Notes: a model not told the origin generated them from the sequence alone. A stretch of DNA of 64,000 nt from Alistipes muris (GCF_943193205.1 NZ_CALPDD010000008.1:50894-114893); one strand, 5' to 3'; counted from the first letter of the stretch, positions 8,029-16,579 are shown. Program-made: numbers and translations.

Positions 8029-8448
8029 GTGGCGGAACTGATAGAACATAGCGGGACCGTCGAACGCACGGAAGCCGGAAAAGTCTTCGTGCGGATTACT
8101 TCGCACAGCGCCTGCGGGACGTGCAACGCGCGGCAGGCCTGCGGGCTGGCCGAGACGCAGGAAAAAATCGTCGAGGTGGCCGCTTCCGATGCCGGGGCGT
8201 TCGCTCCGGGCGATGCCGTGACCGTGGGGGTCCGGCGCCGTATCGGAATTTTGTCGGTCGCTCTTGCCTATGGCGGGGCGCTCGTCGTTTTGCTGGCCGT
8301 GCTGGGTCTTACGGTCGGCGCGGCAGGGTGGAGCGAGGGCCGCGGCGCGCTGGCATCGCTCGGGGCCGTGCTCCTATATTATATGGTATTGTGGCTTTTC
8401 CGCCGTCGTATCGAACACACAATTCAATTTACAATAACTAAAAACTAA
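8029..8448 (+). CDS. SoxR-reducing system protein RseC family
   Basis: This is a 139-residue inner-membrane protein with a GTG start five bases after the nadE stop. A cytoplasmic N-terminal part carries a cysteine cluster (Cys29, Cys32, Cys38 in ACGTCNARQAC), probably binding an iron-sulfur or metal cofactor. Two hydrophobic segments follow at about residues 74-96 and 103-121. RseC proteins act with Rnf-like complexes to keep a redox sensor reduced. Placement directly upstream of rnfB, with the stop and start overlapping (TAATG), matches the usual Bacteroidetes rseC-rnfBCDGEA order and supports the call. Confidence 0.85.
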   Translation: MAELIEHSGTVERTEAGKVFVRITSHSACGTCNARQACGLAETQEKIVEVAASDAGAFAPGDAVTVGVRRRIGILSVALAYGGALVVLLAVLGLTVGAAGWSEGRGALASLGAVLLYYMVLWLFRRRIEHTIQFTITKN

Positions 8449-9344
8449 TGGAAGTATTACTTTACACCATCCTGACGCTCTGTGTCCTGGGAGTACTTTC
8501 CGCCGTGATCCTCTACTTCGTCGCGCAGAAGTTCCGCGTCGAGGAGGACCCGCGCATCGACCAGGTGGAGAAGATGCTGCCCGGTGCCAACTGCGGCGGC
8601 TGCGGCTTCGCCGGCTGCCGCGGCATGGCCGATGCGTTGGTCAAGAACGACGATATTTCGGCGCTCTTCTGTCCGGTGGGCGGCGGCGACTGCATGAAGT
8701 CCATCGCGGCCTACCTGGGTAAGGCGGCCGCCGAGAAGGAGCCGCAGACCGCTACGGTCCGCTGCGGCGGCACGTGCGAGAAGCGTTCCCGGACCAACGA
8801 GTACAACGGGGCCCGTTCGTGCGCCGTTGCTTCGTCGCTCTATGTCGGCGAGACGGGCTGTTCGTTCGGCTGTCTGGGCTTCGGCGACTGCGTGACGGTC
8901 TGTGCGTTCGATGCCATTCATATCAATCCTGCGACCGGGCTTCCCGAGGTCGACCCCGAGAAGTGCACCGCCTGCGGTGCCTGCGTGAAGGCGTGCCCCA
9001 AGGCCATCATCGAGCTGCGCAAGAAGTGGCCCAAGGACCGCGCCGTCTACGTGTCGTGCGTATCCAAGGACAAGGGTGCTGTTGTCATGAAAGCCTGCAA
9101 GGCCGGCTGCATCGGCTGCGGCAAGTGCGAGAAAGTCTGCCAGTTCGGTGCCATCACCGTCGAGAACAACCTCGCCTACATCGACCCGCAGAAGTGCAAG
9201 CTCTGCCGCAAGTGCGTCAACGAGTGCCCCACGGGTGCCATCAAACTGGTCAACATGGAGCCTCTGCCCAAGGAGCCCAAGGCTCCCGCCGAAAAAGCCG
9301 CTCCTGCTGCGCCCGCTGCCGGAAAGGCTGCCAAGGCTGAATAA
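8448..9344 (+). CDS. rnfB: Rnf electron transport complex subunit B (multi-cluster ferredoxin subunit)
   Basis: This 298-residue subunit receives electrons from ferredoxin for the Rnf ion pump. It begins with one membrane helix (residues ~3-26). An N-terminal [4Fe-4S] site follows, with Cys49, Cys52, Cys57 and Cys75 (NCGGCGFAGC ... FCPVGG). A series of ferredoxin-type cysteine motifs comes next: FGDCVTVC, CTACGACVKACP, CIGCGKCEKVC and CKLCRKCVNECP. It ends in an Ala/Pro/Lys-rich tail. The start overlaps the rseC-like stop by one base. A repeat-containing gap of 191 bases separates it from rnfC. Confidence 0.95.
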   Translation: MEVLLYTILTLCVLGVLSAVILYFVAQKFRVEEDPRIDQVEKMLPGANCGGCGFAGCRGMADALVKNDDISALFCPVGGGDCMKSIAAYLGKAAAEKEPQTATVRCGGTCEKRSRTNEYNGARSCAVASSLYVGETGCSFGCLGFGDCVTVCAFDAIHINPATGLPEVDPEKCTACGACVKACPKAIIELRKKWPKDRAVYVSCVSKDKGAVVMKACKAGCIGCGKCEKVCQFGAITVENNLAYIDPQKCKLCRKCVNECPTGAIKLVNMEPLPKEPKAPAEKAAPAAPAAGKAAKAE

Positions 9345-9380
9345 GAAATCGTTCAATCATGTACCGAGGATCGATAGTGT

Positions 9381-9443
9381 CGGTTTTGCCGCGTTAGCGG
9401 CACCAAGTCCCCTCCGAGGAGGGGATTTAGGGGAGGGGCGGAC
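9381..9443 (+). repeat. Intergenic repeat-like element between rnfB and rnfC
   Basis: This block begins with a GCCGCGTTAGCGGC hairpin (stem GCCGC/GCGGC). It continues with a segment of the form AGTCCCCTCCGAGGAGGGGA followed by TTTAGGGGAGGGG, so its C-rich and G-rich runs can pair. It resembles dispersed elements found between genes in many Bacteroidetes genomes. It interrupts an otherwise tightly packed rnf operon and has no coding potential. Confidence 0.5.
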
Positions 9444-9535
9444 CTGAATACGCGGCCCGCGGCCGCGAGCAACAGCGTCGAACCTGCGATTCGGACCGGA
9501 AACGGACCCTCGGTACAAAGAAAGGATACATACCT

Positions 9536-10885
9536 ATGAAAACATTTCCAATGGGCGGAGTTCATCCGTCGGAAAACAAGCTGAGCTGCGGCAAGCCCGT
9601 CGAGGTGCTTCCGTTGCCCGAGACGGTGATGATTCCGCTGGCCCAGCATATCGGCGCGCCCGCCGTGGCCAAGGTCGCCAAGGGCGACAAGGTCCTCACC
9701 GGGCAGCTTATCGCCGAGGCGGGCAGTTTCATGTCGGCCAACATCCATTCGCCCGTCTCGGGCACCGTCGCGGCTGTGGACATGCAGCCCAACGGGCAGG
9801 GTCTGCGTCAGATGATGATTACCATCAAGCGCGAGGGCGACGAGTGGGCCGAGGGCATCGACCGTTCGGAGACGCTCGTCAAGGAGTGCAGCCTGTCGGC
9901 CGAGCAGATAATCGCCAAAATCAAGGACGCCGGCATCGTCGGCATGGGCGGCGCCACGTTCCCCACGCACGTCAAGCTCTCCGTGCCTCCGGGCAAGAAA
10001 GCCGACGCGCTGATTATCAACGGCGTGGAGTGCGAGCCTTACCTCACCTCCGACCACCGTACCATGTTGGAGCACGGCGAGGAGCTGCTTGTCGGCGTTT
10101 CGATTCTGATGAAGGCCATCGGCGTAGACCGCGCTTTCATCGGCATCGAGAACAACAAGCCCGACGCCATCGCCCATCTCTCCAAGCTCGTCAAGGAGTA
10201 CCACGGCGTCGAGGTCGTGCCCCTCAAGGTACGTTATCCGCAAGGCGGTGAGAAGCAGCTGATTGCCGCCGTGACGGGCCGTCAGGTTCCGCCGCCGCCC
10301 GCACTGCCCATCGACGTGGGGGCTGTGGTCTGCAACGCGTCGACCACGCTGGCCGTTTACTACGCTGTGCAGAAGAACAAGCCGCTCATCGAACGCGTTG
10401 TTACTATTACCGGCAAGAGCGTCAAGGAGCCCAAGAACCTCTTGACGCGCATGGGTACTCCCATTCAGTCGCTTATCGACGCCGCAGGCGGTCTGCCCGC
10501 CGACGCAGGCAAGGTCATCAACGGCGGTCCCATGATGGGCCGTGCGATGGTCAACCTTGCGTCGCCCGTCACGAAAGGCTGCTCGGGCATCACCGTTCTG
10601 AGCGGCCGCGATGCCGTGCGCCGCGATGCCTCGCAGTGTATCAAGTGCGCCAAGTGCGTGGCTGCCTGCCCGATGGGTCTGGAGCCCTACTACCTCTCCA
10701 AAATGACCCAGAAGAAGAACTGGGACGAGCTGGAAGCGCAGATGATCACTTCGTGCATCGAGTGCGGCTGCTGCCAGTCGACCTGTCCGTCGTACCTGCC
10801 CCTGCTGGACTGGATCCGCTTGGGCAAACAGAGCGTCATGGGCATCATCCGCCAGCGCGCCGCCGCGGCAGCACCTAAAAAGTAG
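9536..10885 (+). CDS. rnfC: Rnf electron transport complex subunit C
   Basis: This 449-residue peripheral subunit carries NADH/NAD+ and flavin binding and passes electrons to NAD+. It opens with the family signature GGVHPSENK and contains a Nuo51-like nucleotide-binding core (GMGGATFPTHVKL, VECEPYLTSDHR). Two [4Fe-4S] motifs follow, CIKCAKCVAACPMG from Cys368 and CIECGCCQSTCPSYLP from Cys407. Length matches other Bacteroidetes RnfC. It is separated from rnfD by 40 bases and sits in the rnf operon. Confidence 0.96.
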   Translation: MKTFPMGGVHPSENKLSCGKPVEVLPLPETVMIPLAQHIGAPAVAKVAKGDKVLTGQLIAEAGSFMSANIHSPVSGTVAAVDMQPNGQGLRQMMITIKREGDEWAEGIDRSETLVKECSLSAEQIIAKIKDAGIVGMGGATFPTHVKLSVPPGKKADALIINGVECEPYLTSDHRTMLEHGEELLVGVSILMKAIGVDRAFIGIENNKPDAIAHLSKLVKEYHGVEVVPLKVRYPQGGEKQLIAAVTGRQVPPPPALPIDVGAVVCNASTTLAVYYAVQKNKPLIERVVTITGKSVKEPKNLLTRMGTPIQSLIDAAGGLPADAGKVINGGPMMGRAMVNLASPVTKGCSGITVLSGRDAVRRDASQCIKCAKCVAACPMGLEPYYLSKMTQKKNWDELEAQMITSCIECGCCQSTCPSYLPLLDWIRLGKQSVMGIIRQRAAAAAPKK

Positions 10886-10925
10886 CGCGGTGCCAACCAA
10901 GTAAAGTAAAAAACGATATAATAAT

Positions 10926-11885
10926 ATGGCTAACAAACTTATCGTCGCTCCCGCTCCGCACGTGCAGACCATGCAGTCCACGGGCCGGATCATGCGCGAC
11001 GTCGTCATCGCGCTCGTGCCGGCGCTGATCGTCTCGACGGTCGTCTTCGGGTGGAGCGTGCTCTGCGTCACGGCCCTTTCGGTGCTTTCGTGCGTAGGGT
11101 TCGAGTACCTTATCCAGCGTTTTCTGGTCGGTGGCAAGCCCACCGTCGGCAATTGGTCGGCCGTGGTTACGGGCGTCCTGCTGGCTTTCAACCTCCCCGC
11201 GTCGATTCCCTGGTGGATCGTCGTCATGGGTGCCTTCGTCGCCATCGCCATCGCCAAGATGACTTTCGGAGGCCTGGGCAAGAACCCGTTCAACCCCGCA
11301 TTGGTCGGGCGTGTCTTCCTGCTGATCGCCTATCCCGTGCAGATGACCGCGTTCCCCGAAATCGAGGGGCTCGACGCCTTGTCGGGCGCTACGCCGCTGG
11401 CCGCCGTCAAGCACGGGGCCGCCGCCGACATTCTCGGCGTGCAGGACCTCCTGCTCGGCAACATGCCCGGTTCGCTGGGCGAGGTCGCCGCGCTGGCGCT
11501 GTTCGCAGGCTTCGTGTACCTCTTGTGGCGCCGCGTCATTACGTGGCACATCCCCGTGACGGTGCTCGTTACGATGGCTGCGTTCGCTTTCGTCGTGGCG
11601 CTGAGCCGCGGGGCCGAGGAGGCCGCCTTGTGGCAGTTCCCCTTGTTCCACGTGCTGGCGGGCGGTGCGATGCTCGGTGCCATCTTCATGGCTACGGACT
11701 ATTCCACTTCGCCCATGACCGTGCGCGGCGGCGTGATTTTCGCTGTCGGCATCGGTGCCATCACCATGTGCATCCGTCTGTGGGGCGCTTATCCCGAGGG
11801 CATGTCGTTCGCTATCCTTATCATGAACTCGACGGTGCCCCTTATCAACAAGTATGTCAAACCCAAACGCTTCGGCGTCAAATAG
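10926..11885 (+). CDS. rnfD: Rnf electron transport complex subunit D
   Basis: This 319-residue integral membrane subunit of the Rnf ion pump has about nine to ten hydrophobic helices. The covalent FMN attachment site is the SGAT motif, with Thr156 as the flavinylated residue by homology. The conserved NPFNPALVGR segment and ATDYSTSPM stretch are also present. It is followed 13 bases later by rnfG, whose ATG is preceded by a good AGGAGG-like ribosome binding site. Confidence 0.95.
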   Translation: MANKLIVAPAPHVQTMQSTGRIMRDVVIALVPALIVSTVVFGWSVLCVTALSVLSCVGFEYLIQRFLVGGKPTVGNWSAVVTGVLLAFNLPASIPWWIVVMGAFVAIAIAKMTFGGLGKNPFNPALVGRVFLLIAYPVQMTAFPEIEGLDALSGATPLAAVKHGAAADILGVQDLLLGNMPGSLGEVAALALFAGFVYLLWRRVITWHIPVTVLVTMAAFAFVVALSRGAEEAALWQFPLFHVLAGGAMLGAIFMATDYSTSPMTVRGGVIFAVGIGAITMCIRLWGAYPEGMSFAILIMNSTVPLINKYVKPKRFGVK

Positions 11886-11898
11886 GAGGAACGGCAAG

Positions 11899-12549
11899 AT
11901 GAAAAGCACACTTCTCAACATGACGGCCGTTCTGTTCGGCATTACGCTTATCGCTTCGGCGGGCGTCGGCGTCGTCAACATGATTACGCTGGAGCCCATC
12001 GCGCAGGCCGAGCTGGCCGCCAAGACCGAAGCGCTCAACGGGGTGCTTCCCGCGTTCGACGAGACGCTCAGCGACGAACTGACCATCGACGACATGATTG
12101 TCACGGTCCACACTGCATCGCTCGACGGTATGACGGTCGGCTATGCGGTCGAAGCCATCTCCAAGCAGGGCTTCGGCGGTCCCGTCAGCCTGATGGTCGG
12201 CTTCACGCCCGCAGGCGAGGTCATCAACGTCAACGTCCTCAAGCAGACCGAGACCCCGGGCCTCGGCACCAAGATGGCCGACGAGGGCAACCCCCTTATC
12301 AACAGCATCAAGGGTCAGCAGCTGGAGCAGAAGAAGCTCGTCGGCGGCAAGCTGGCCGTCACCAAGGACGGCGGCGACGTCGATGCGCTGACCGCCGCCA
12401 CCATTTCGTCGCGCGCCTATGTCGACGCGATCAACCGCGCCTGGATGGCTTTCAAGAGCGTTTCGACGGGCGAGATGCCTGCCGACACGGCGTCCGGCGC
12501 CACCCGAACCAGCGAGCCCGAGGCTCAGGAAGGAGGTCAGAATGAATAA
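11899..12549 (+). CDS. rnfG: Rnf electron transport complex subunit G (FMN-binding)
   Basis: This is a 216-residue subunit with one N-terminal membrane anchor (residues ~8-27) and a periplasmic FMN-binding domain. The flavin attachment region reads DALTAATISS, with Thr168 expected to carry FMN; the usual S/T-G-A-T is T-A-A-T here. The conserved KQTETPGLGTK segment precedes it. ATG 11899 is chosen because AGGAGG sits eight bases upstream; the open frame extends earlier only through rnfD. The 3' end overlaps the rnfE start by eight bases. Confidence 0.93.
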   Translation: MKSTLLNMTAVLFGITLIASAGVGVVNMITLEPIAQAELAAKTEALNGVLPAFDETLSDELTIDDMIVTVHTASLDGMTVGYAVEAISKQGFGGPVSLMVGFTPAGEVINVNVLKQTETPGLGTKMADEGNPLINSIKGQQLEQKKLVGGKLAVTKDGGDVDALTAATISSRAYVDAINRAWMAFKSVSTGEMPADTASGATRTSEPEAQEGGQNE

Positions 12550-13126
12550 GTTGAAGATTATTTTGAGCGGCATCGTCAAGAACAACCCCACGTTCGTGCT
12601 GGTGCTGGGCATGTGCCCCACGCTGGGCACCACCACTTCGGCCGAAAACGGCATGGGCATGGGTCTGGCCACGATGGCCGTGCTGATTATGTCCAATCTG
12701 GTGATTTCGCTCGTCAAGAACATCATCCCCGACAAGGTGCGCATCCCGGCGTTCATCGTCATCATCGCGTCGTTCGTGACCATCATCCAGATGTTGATGC
12801 AGGCGTTCGTGCCGGCGCTCTACGCGTCGTTGGGCGTCTTCATCCCGCTGATTGTCGTCAACTGCATCATCCTCGGCCGCGCCGAGGCGTTCGCATCGAA
12901 GAATTCGGCGTTCGATTCGGTGCTCGACGGCATCGGCATCGGGTTGGGCTTCACCTTGTCGCTGACGGTCATCGGCGCCGTGCGCGAAATCCTGGGCAGC
13001 GGCTCGTTCTTCGGGCTCAGCCTTGGCATTTCCGATTTCACGCCCCTGATTTTCGTCCTCGCGCCGGGTGCCTTCCTCGTGCTGGGCTACCTCATGGTTC
13101 TGTTCAATAAATTAGCCAAAAGATAG
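12542..13126 (+). CDS. rnfE: Rnf electron transport complex subunit E
   Basis: This is a 194-residue membrane protein with six hydrophobic helices, paralogous to RnfA. The motif [20 protein letters not shown] near residues 14-33 carries the conserved Cys of the RnfA/RnfE membrane [2Fe-2S] site. A second region, [15 protein letters not shown], supplies the other Cys. Translation starts at ATG 12542 inside the rnfG end, after an AGGAGG site, which suggests translational coupling. It is followed by rnfA two bases later. Confidence 0.95.
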   Translation: MNKLKIILSGIVKNNPTFVLVLGMCPTLGTTTSAENGMGMGLATMAVLIMSNLVISLVKNIIPDKVRIPAFIVIIASFVTIIQMLMQAFVPALYASLGVFIPLIVVNCIILGRAEAFASKNSAFDSVLDGIGIGLGFTLSLTVIGAVREILGSGSFFGLSLGISDFTPLIFVLAPGAFLVLGYLMVLFNKLAKR

Positions 13127-13128
13127 TT

Positions 13129-13707
13129 ATGGAGCTTTCCTATTTCGCAATCATCATCGGCGCCATCTTCGTCAACAACGTCGTGCTGGCGCAGTTCCTC
13201 GGCATCTGCCCGTTCCTGGGCGTGTCGTCGAAGGTCGAGACTTCGCTGGGCATGGGGGCGGCCGTAACTTTCGTCATGGCCATCGCCGCCGTCGTCGCGT
13301 GGCTGATCCAGACCTATGTGCTCGTGCCGCTCGGCATCGTCTACATGCAGACCATCGTCTTCATCCTCGTCATCGCGGCGTTGGTGCAGATGGTCGAAAT
13401 CATCCTCAAGAAGCTCTCGCCGTCGCTCTACCAAGCGCTCGGCATCTTCCTGCCGCTCATCACGACCAACTGCGCCGTGCTGGGTGTGGCCATCCTTATG
13501 ATTCAGAAGGAGTTCGACCTCTTGCAGAGCGTCACTTACTCGGTCGCTACGGCCCTCGGCTTCGCCCTCGCGCTGGTGCTCTTCGCCGGTATCCGCGAGC
13601 GGTTGGATTTCGAGGACGTGCCCAAGGCTTTCAAGGGGATTCCCGTCGCGTTGATTACCGCCGGCATCCTTGCCATGGCGTTCATGGGTTTCTCCGGGCT
13701 CGTGTAG
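13129..13707 (+). CDS. rnfA: Rnf electron transport complex subunit A
   Basis: This is a 192-residue membrane subunit with six helices and an inverted topology relative to RnfE. It carries [19 protein letters not shown] near residues 16-34 and [12 protein letters not shown], whose cysteines line the intramembrane iron-sulfur site shared with RnfE. It is the last gene of the operon. A strong terminator begins 34 bases after the stop, so rseC-rnfBCDGEA ends here. Confidence 0.95.
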   Translation: MELSYFAIIIGAIFVNNVVLAQFLGICPFLGVSSKVETSLGMGAAVTFVMAIAAVVAWLIQTYVLVPLGIVYMQTIVFILVIAALVQMVEIILKKLSPSLYQALGIFLPLITTNCAVLGVAILMIQKEFDLLQSVTYSVATALGFALALVLFAGIRERLDFEDVPKAFKGIPVALITAGILAMAFMGFSGLV

Positions 13708-13741
13708 TGCCGGGCAGTTCCTGCGAACCGTTCGTTTTCGT

Positions 13742-13778
13742 CCCGGGGGAGTGTGTTTCCCCGGGGCGAACTTTTTTA
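13742..13778 (+). terminator. Rho-independent terminator of the rnf operon
   Basis: A G+C stem (CCCGGGG at 13742-13748 pairing with CCCCGGG at 13759-13765) encloses a short loop and is followed by a run of six T at 13772-13777. Confidence 0.75.
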
Positions 13779-14051
13779 GAAAGGTGAACTTTGCGAGTAG
13801 GCGAGGGCAGAAGCCACCGCAGGCGGATTATGCCGAGCGGGAGCAGATGATGGTGCAAACCGAGTGCAGAGCCAAGCATTGCTTGAGCTATGCCGAGGTG
13901 CCGCCCATCCAAGCCGCAGGCAAGTCAAGCCCCGGTAGGGGGCTTAAAGGTGAATTGCGGGTGCAGCGGGGGATTTCCGTGCAGGGCAGGAAATTGCGCC
14001 CTCCCGCAATAATTTTTCTGCCGAAACGCTTATTTCTTGCGTGCAATTCGT
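13779..14051. other. Non-coding intergenic stretch between rnfA and hpt
   Basis: About 270 bases carry no convincing reading frame. The segment from 13794 to about 13930 has a scrambled, repeat-like look, with phrases such as TATGCCGAGCGGGAGCAGAT and GAGCTATGCCGAGGTGCC that recall dispersed elements of Bacteroidetes intergenic regions. Positions 13932-13952 can form a GCCCC...GGGGGC hairpin. Nothing else is supported. Confidence 0.4.
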
Positions 14052-14059
14052 TACTTTTG
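14052..14059 (+). promoter_or_regulatory. -7 promoter box for hpt
   Basis: TACTTTTG followed by C is an exact TAnnTTTGC match, 20 bases before the hpt ATG. A -33 element is not clear. Confidence 0.6.
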
Positions 14060-14079
14060 CAAAAACAAATTCTGACCCC

Positions 14080-14622
14080 ATGAAGGAGATCATACAGCTT
14101 CACGACAAGAAATTCCGCATCATGATTCCCGCCGAGCAGATCGACCGGGCCGTGAGCGAGGTCGCCCAGCGCATCAACCGCGATTATGCCGACAAGCAGA
14201 CCCCGCTGTTCGTCGGTGTGCTGAACGGGTCGTTCATGTTCATGAGCGACCTTATCAAGAAAATCGAGTTCAACAACGAGCTTTCGTTCGTCAAGCTCTC
14301 GTCCTACGAGGGCACTTCCTCGACCGGGGAGGTCAAGAGCCTGTTGGGGCTCAACAATTCCATCGAGGGGCGCCACGTCATCATCGTCGAAGACATCGTC
14401 GACACGGGCGAATCCATCGACCACATGATTCGCGACCTCGAAGCCCGCAAGCCCGCGAGCATCGCCGTCTGTACGCTCTTTTTCAAGCCCGGGTCCTACC
14501 GCAAGCAGCGGCCCATCGAGTACCGCGCCATGGAGATCGGCAACGAGTTCATCGTCGGCTACGGGCTCGACTACGACCAGCTGGGGCGCAGTCTCAAGGA
14601 TATTTACGTCGTTACCGAGTAA
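14080..14622 (+). CDS. hpt: Hypoxanthine phosphoribosyltransferase
   Basis: This 180-residue purine salvage enzyme transfers phosphoribose from PRPP to hypoxanthine or guanine. The PRPP loop VIIVEDIVDTGES spans about residues 100-112. GVLNGSFMF (46-54) is the pyrophosphate-binding part, and the flexible loop SSYEGTSSTGE (74-84) and the C-terminal GYGLDYDQLGR are also typical. ATG 14080 lies just downstream of a clear -7 box. The stop overlaps the queE start (TAATG), so hpt, queE and the next gene form an overlapping operon. Confidence 0.94.
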   Translation: MKEIIQLHDKKFRIMIPAEQIDRAVSEVAQRINRDYADKQTPLFVGVLNGSFMFMSDLIKKIEFNNELSFVKLSSYEGTSSTGEVKSLLGLNNSIEGRHVIIVEDIVDTGESIDHMIRDLEARKPASIAVCTLFFKPGSYRKQRPIEYRAMEIGNEFIVGYGLDYDQLGRSLKDIYVVTE

Positions 14623-15257
14623 TGGCGGCTTTTCCCGATAGCGGCGTGCTCGACGGCGGGCGTTCGCTGCCCGTCGCCGAGGATTTCTATACCGTGCAGG
14701 GCGAGGGGCGCCATGCAGGGCGGGCGGCTTATTTCGTCCGCTTGGGCGGGTGCGACGTCGGGTGCGAGTGGTGCGACGCCAAGTATGCCTGGAATCCGGC
14801 GCTCTTTCCGCCCGTCGGGGTCGGGGAGGTCGTCGGGCGCGTGGCCGCCTGCGGGGCGCAGACCGTCGTGGTTACGGGCGGCGAGCCGCTGATTTATCCG
14901 TTGGAGCCGCTGACCCGCGCGCTGGCCGGGCAGGGGGTGCGGATTCACCTCGAAACTTCGGGCTCGCATCCTTTCAGCGGGCGTTTCGACTGGGTGTGTC
15001 TTTCGCCCAAGCGCCGCCGGCCGCCGCTGGACGAGGCTTTCGCACGGGCCGACGAATTGAAGGTCGTTGTCGGCTGCGAGGATGATTTCGCGTGGGCCGA
15101 GCAAAACGCCGCGCGCGTCGGCGAGGGGTGCCTGCTCTATCTTCAGCCCGAATGGAGCGTCGCCGAAAAGGTCATGCCCGCCATTGTGGAGTACGTCAAG
15201 GCGCATCCGCGGTGGAACGTCTCCGTCCAGACCCACAAATACATGCAGATTCCCTGA
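14622..15257 (+). CDS. queE: 7-carboxy-7-deazaguanine synthase (radical SAM)
   Basis: This 211-residue radical SAM enzyme of queuosine precursor synthesis converts carboxytetrahydropterin to 7-carboxy-7-deazaguanine. The short QueE-type cluster motif CDVGCEWC uses Cys44, Cys48 and Cys51. It is preceded by FYTVQGEGRHAGRAAYFVR and followed by the SAM-contacting VVTGGEPL. Length is normal for the family. The start overlaps the hpt stop by one base, and its own stop overlaps the next start. Other queuosine genes are not in the window. Confidence 0.92.
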   Translation: MAAFPDSGVLDGGRSLPVAEDFYTVQGEGRHAGRAAYFVRLGGCDVGCEWCDAKYAWNPALFPPVGVGEVVGRVAACGAQTVVVTGGEPLIYPLEPLTRALAGQGVRIHLETSGSHPFSGRFDWVCLSPKRRRPPLDEAFARADELKVVVGCEDDFAWAEQNAARVGEGCLLYLQPEWSVAEKVMPAIVEYVKAHPRWNVSVQTHKYMQIP

Positions 15258-15544
15258 TGTCCATGGATGCCCGGCTTGTCAAAAGATTCTGGATCGGCGC
15301 TACGGTGCTGATCATGGCTTTCACCCTCTTCGTCGTGGGGCGGAACGTCGTCCACGCCATCAAGATTCAGCGGCAAATCAACGAGCTGAACCGGCAGAAG
15401 GCGGTTTTTCAGACCAAGATTACCGCCGACAGCCTTTTGCTCCGGCAGCTTCGCTACGATGAATATCTGGAGCAGTACGCCCGTGAGCATTACCGGATGC
15501 GGCGGCACGACGACCATGTCTACATCGTCGAAGAATCCCGTTAG
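15257..15544 (+). CDS. Septum formation initiator family protein (FtsB/DivIC-like)
   Basis: This is a 95-residue protein with one transmembrane helix (about residues 12-31) followed by a coiled coil (INELNRQKAVFQTKITAD) and a short conserved tail (YDEYLEQYAREHYRMRR). That is the FtsB/DivIC layout of divisome proteins, which link FtsL and FtsQ at midcell. ATG 15257 overlaps the queE stop; a second ATG at 15263 is an alternative start. The gene closes the hpt-queE operon and is followed by a terminator-like hairpin. Confidence 0.8.
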   Translation: MSMDARLVKRFWIGATVLIMAFTLFVVGRNVVHAIKIQRQINELNRQKAVFQTKITADSLLLRQLRYDEYLEQYAREHYRMRRHDDHVYIVEESR

Positions 15545-15565
15545 GGGTATCTGCTCGGATTGTTG

Positions 15566-15592
15566 GCCCGTCGGTTCCGGCGGGCGTTTTTC
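15566..15592 (+). terminator. Terminator between the FtsB/DivIC-like gene and convergent thiL
   Basis: GCCCGTCGG at 15566-15574 pairs with CCGGCGGGC at 15577-15585, with one G-T pair, and is followed by TTTTTC. It serves the plus-strand operon and lies directly at the end of thiL. Confidence 0.6.
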
Positions 15593-16531
15593 TTAGTAGT
15601 GGGTGAATCCCCGCCAGTCGAGTTCGGTTTCGGCGCCGTCGCGCAGCCAGCGCAGTCCGTCGCCCGGTTCGATGCGGCCGACGGGGTAGAGCGGTGCGCC
15701 GAACCGTTGTGCGAAGTCGGCCGTCAGCTTCTCTGCCGCTTCGGGCGCCGCCGTCAGCAGCAGCTGATAGTCTTCGCCCCCGCAGGCGGCCGTGCGCAGG
15801 TCGCTGCCCTCGGCCACGGGTATCTGCGTCAGCTCGATAGCCGCGCCCATGCCCGATTGTTCCATGATGTGGCGCACGTCCGATGCCAGCCCGTCCGAGA
15901 GGTCCATCATCGCGTGTACTTCCCGGCGCGTTCCGAGCCATTGCCCCTCGGCGACCTGCGGCAGCGGGCTGCGGTGGAGCGCCGCCAGCGGGGTGTCGTA
16001 CCTGCCTGCCAGAATGTCGCGCAGGCCCGCGCCCGACGCTCCCAAGGGACCTGTCACCAGCAATATGTCGCCCTCGCGCGCGGCGCTGCGGCGTTTCAGA
16101 TGCTTTTCGTCCGCCCGTCCGATGGCCGTCACATTGATGGTGATGCCGTGTTCGGAGCGGGTCGTGTCGCCGCCCACGAGCGCCGTTCCGTAGCGGGCCG
16201 ACAGTGCGTGGTAGCCCTGCATGAAGCGGGCCGCCCATTCGTCCGTCGCGTCCGGCGGCAGGGCCAGCGACAGCAGGGTGGCCACGGGGCGGGCGCCCAT
16301 GGCCGCCACGTCGCTCAGATTGACCGCCAGCGCCTTGGCGCCCAGCTCCTCGGGCGTCGTCGCTTCGCGCAGGAAGTGCACCCCTTCCGTCAGCAGGTCG
16401 GCCGTGAACACCAGCGCCTGCCCGTCGCCCAGCGGCAGGACGGCGCAGTCGTCGCCGATGCCCTCGAAGCCGCCCGGCGGCAGGTCGGCGCACAGCGTGC
16501 GGAGGCTCTCTATGAATCCGAATTCGGTCAT
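15593..16531 (-). CDS. thiL: Thiamine-monophosphate kinase
   Basis: This 312-residue enzyme phosphorylates thiamine monophosphate to thiamine diphosphate with ATP. Family motifs are GIGDDCAVL near the N-terminus, TADLLTEGVHF, KALAVNLSDVAAMGA, VGGDTTRS and MMDLSDGLASD, and a C-terminal GGEDYQLL. ATG 16531 is chosen over an upstream in-frame TTG because the -7 box (16538-16545) ends only six bases before it. The mRNA would thus start at or next to the ATG (leaderless). It is convergent with the hpt operon. Confidence 0.93.
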   Translation of the reverse strand: MTEFGFIESLRTLCADLPPGGFEGIGDDCAVLPLGDGQALVFTADLLTEGVHFLREATTPEELGAKALAVNLSDVAAMGARPVATLLSLALPPDATDEWAARFMQGYHALSARYGTALVGGDTTRSEHGITINVTAIGRADEKHLKRRSAAREGDILLVTGPLGASGAGLRDILAGRYDTPLAALHRSPLPQVAEGQWLGTRREVHAMMDLSDGLASDVRHIMEQSGMGAAIELTQIPVAEGSDLRTAACGGEDYQLLLTAAPEAAEKLTADFAQRFGAPLYPVGRIEPGDGLRWLRDGAETELDWRGFTHY

Positions 16532-16537
16532 ACCCTG

Positions 16538-16545
16538 CAAAGGTA
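16538..16545 (-). promoter_or_regulatory. -7 promoter box of thiL, leaderless arrangement
   Basis: On the minus strand TACCTTTG plus C matches the -7 consensus exactly and ends six bases before the thiL ATG. The A+T-rich 21-bp repeat at 16556-16576 covers the -33 region. Confidence 0.65.
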
Positions 16546-16579
16546 ATTAAAAATGAAAAATTAAGAATTAAAAATTATA

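Noticed and set aside
13670..14083. A 137-residue open frame between rnfA and hpt
   Set aside because: It begins inside rnfA in another frame, crosses a terminator and a repeat-like stretch, and has no coding features.
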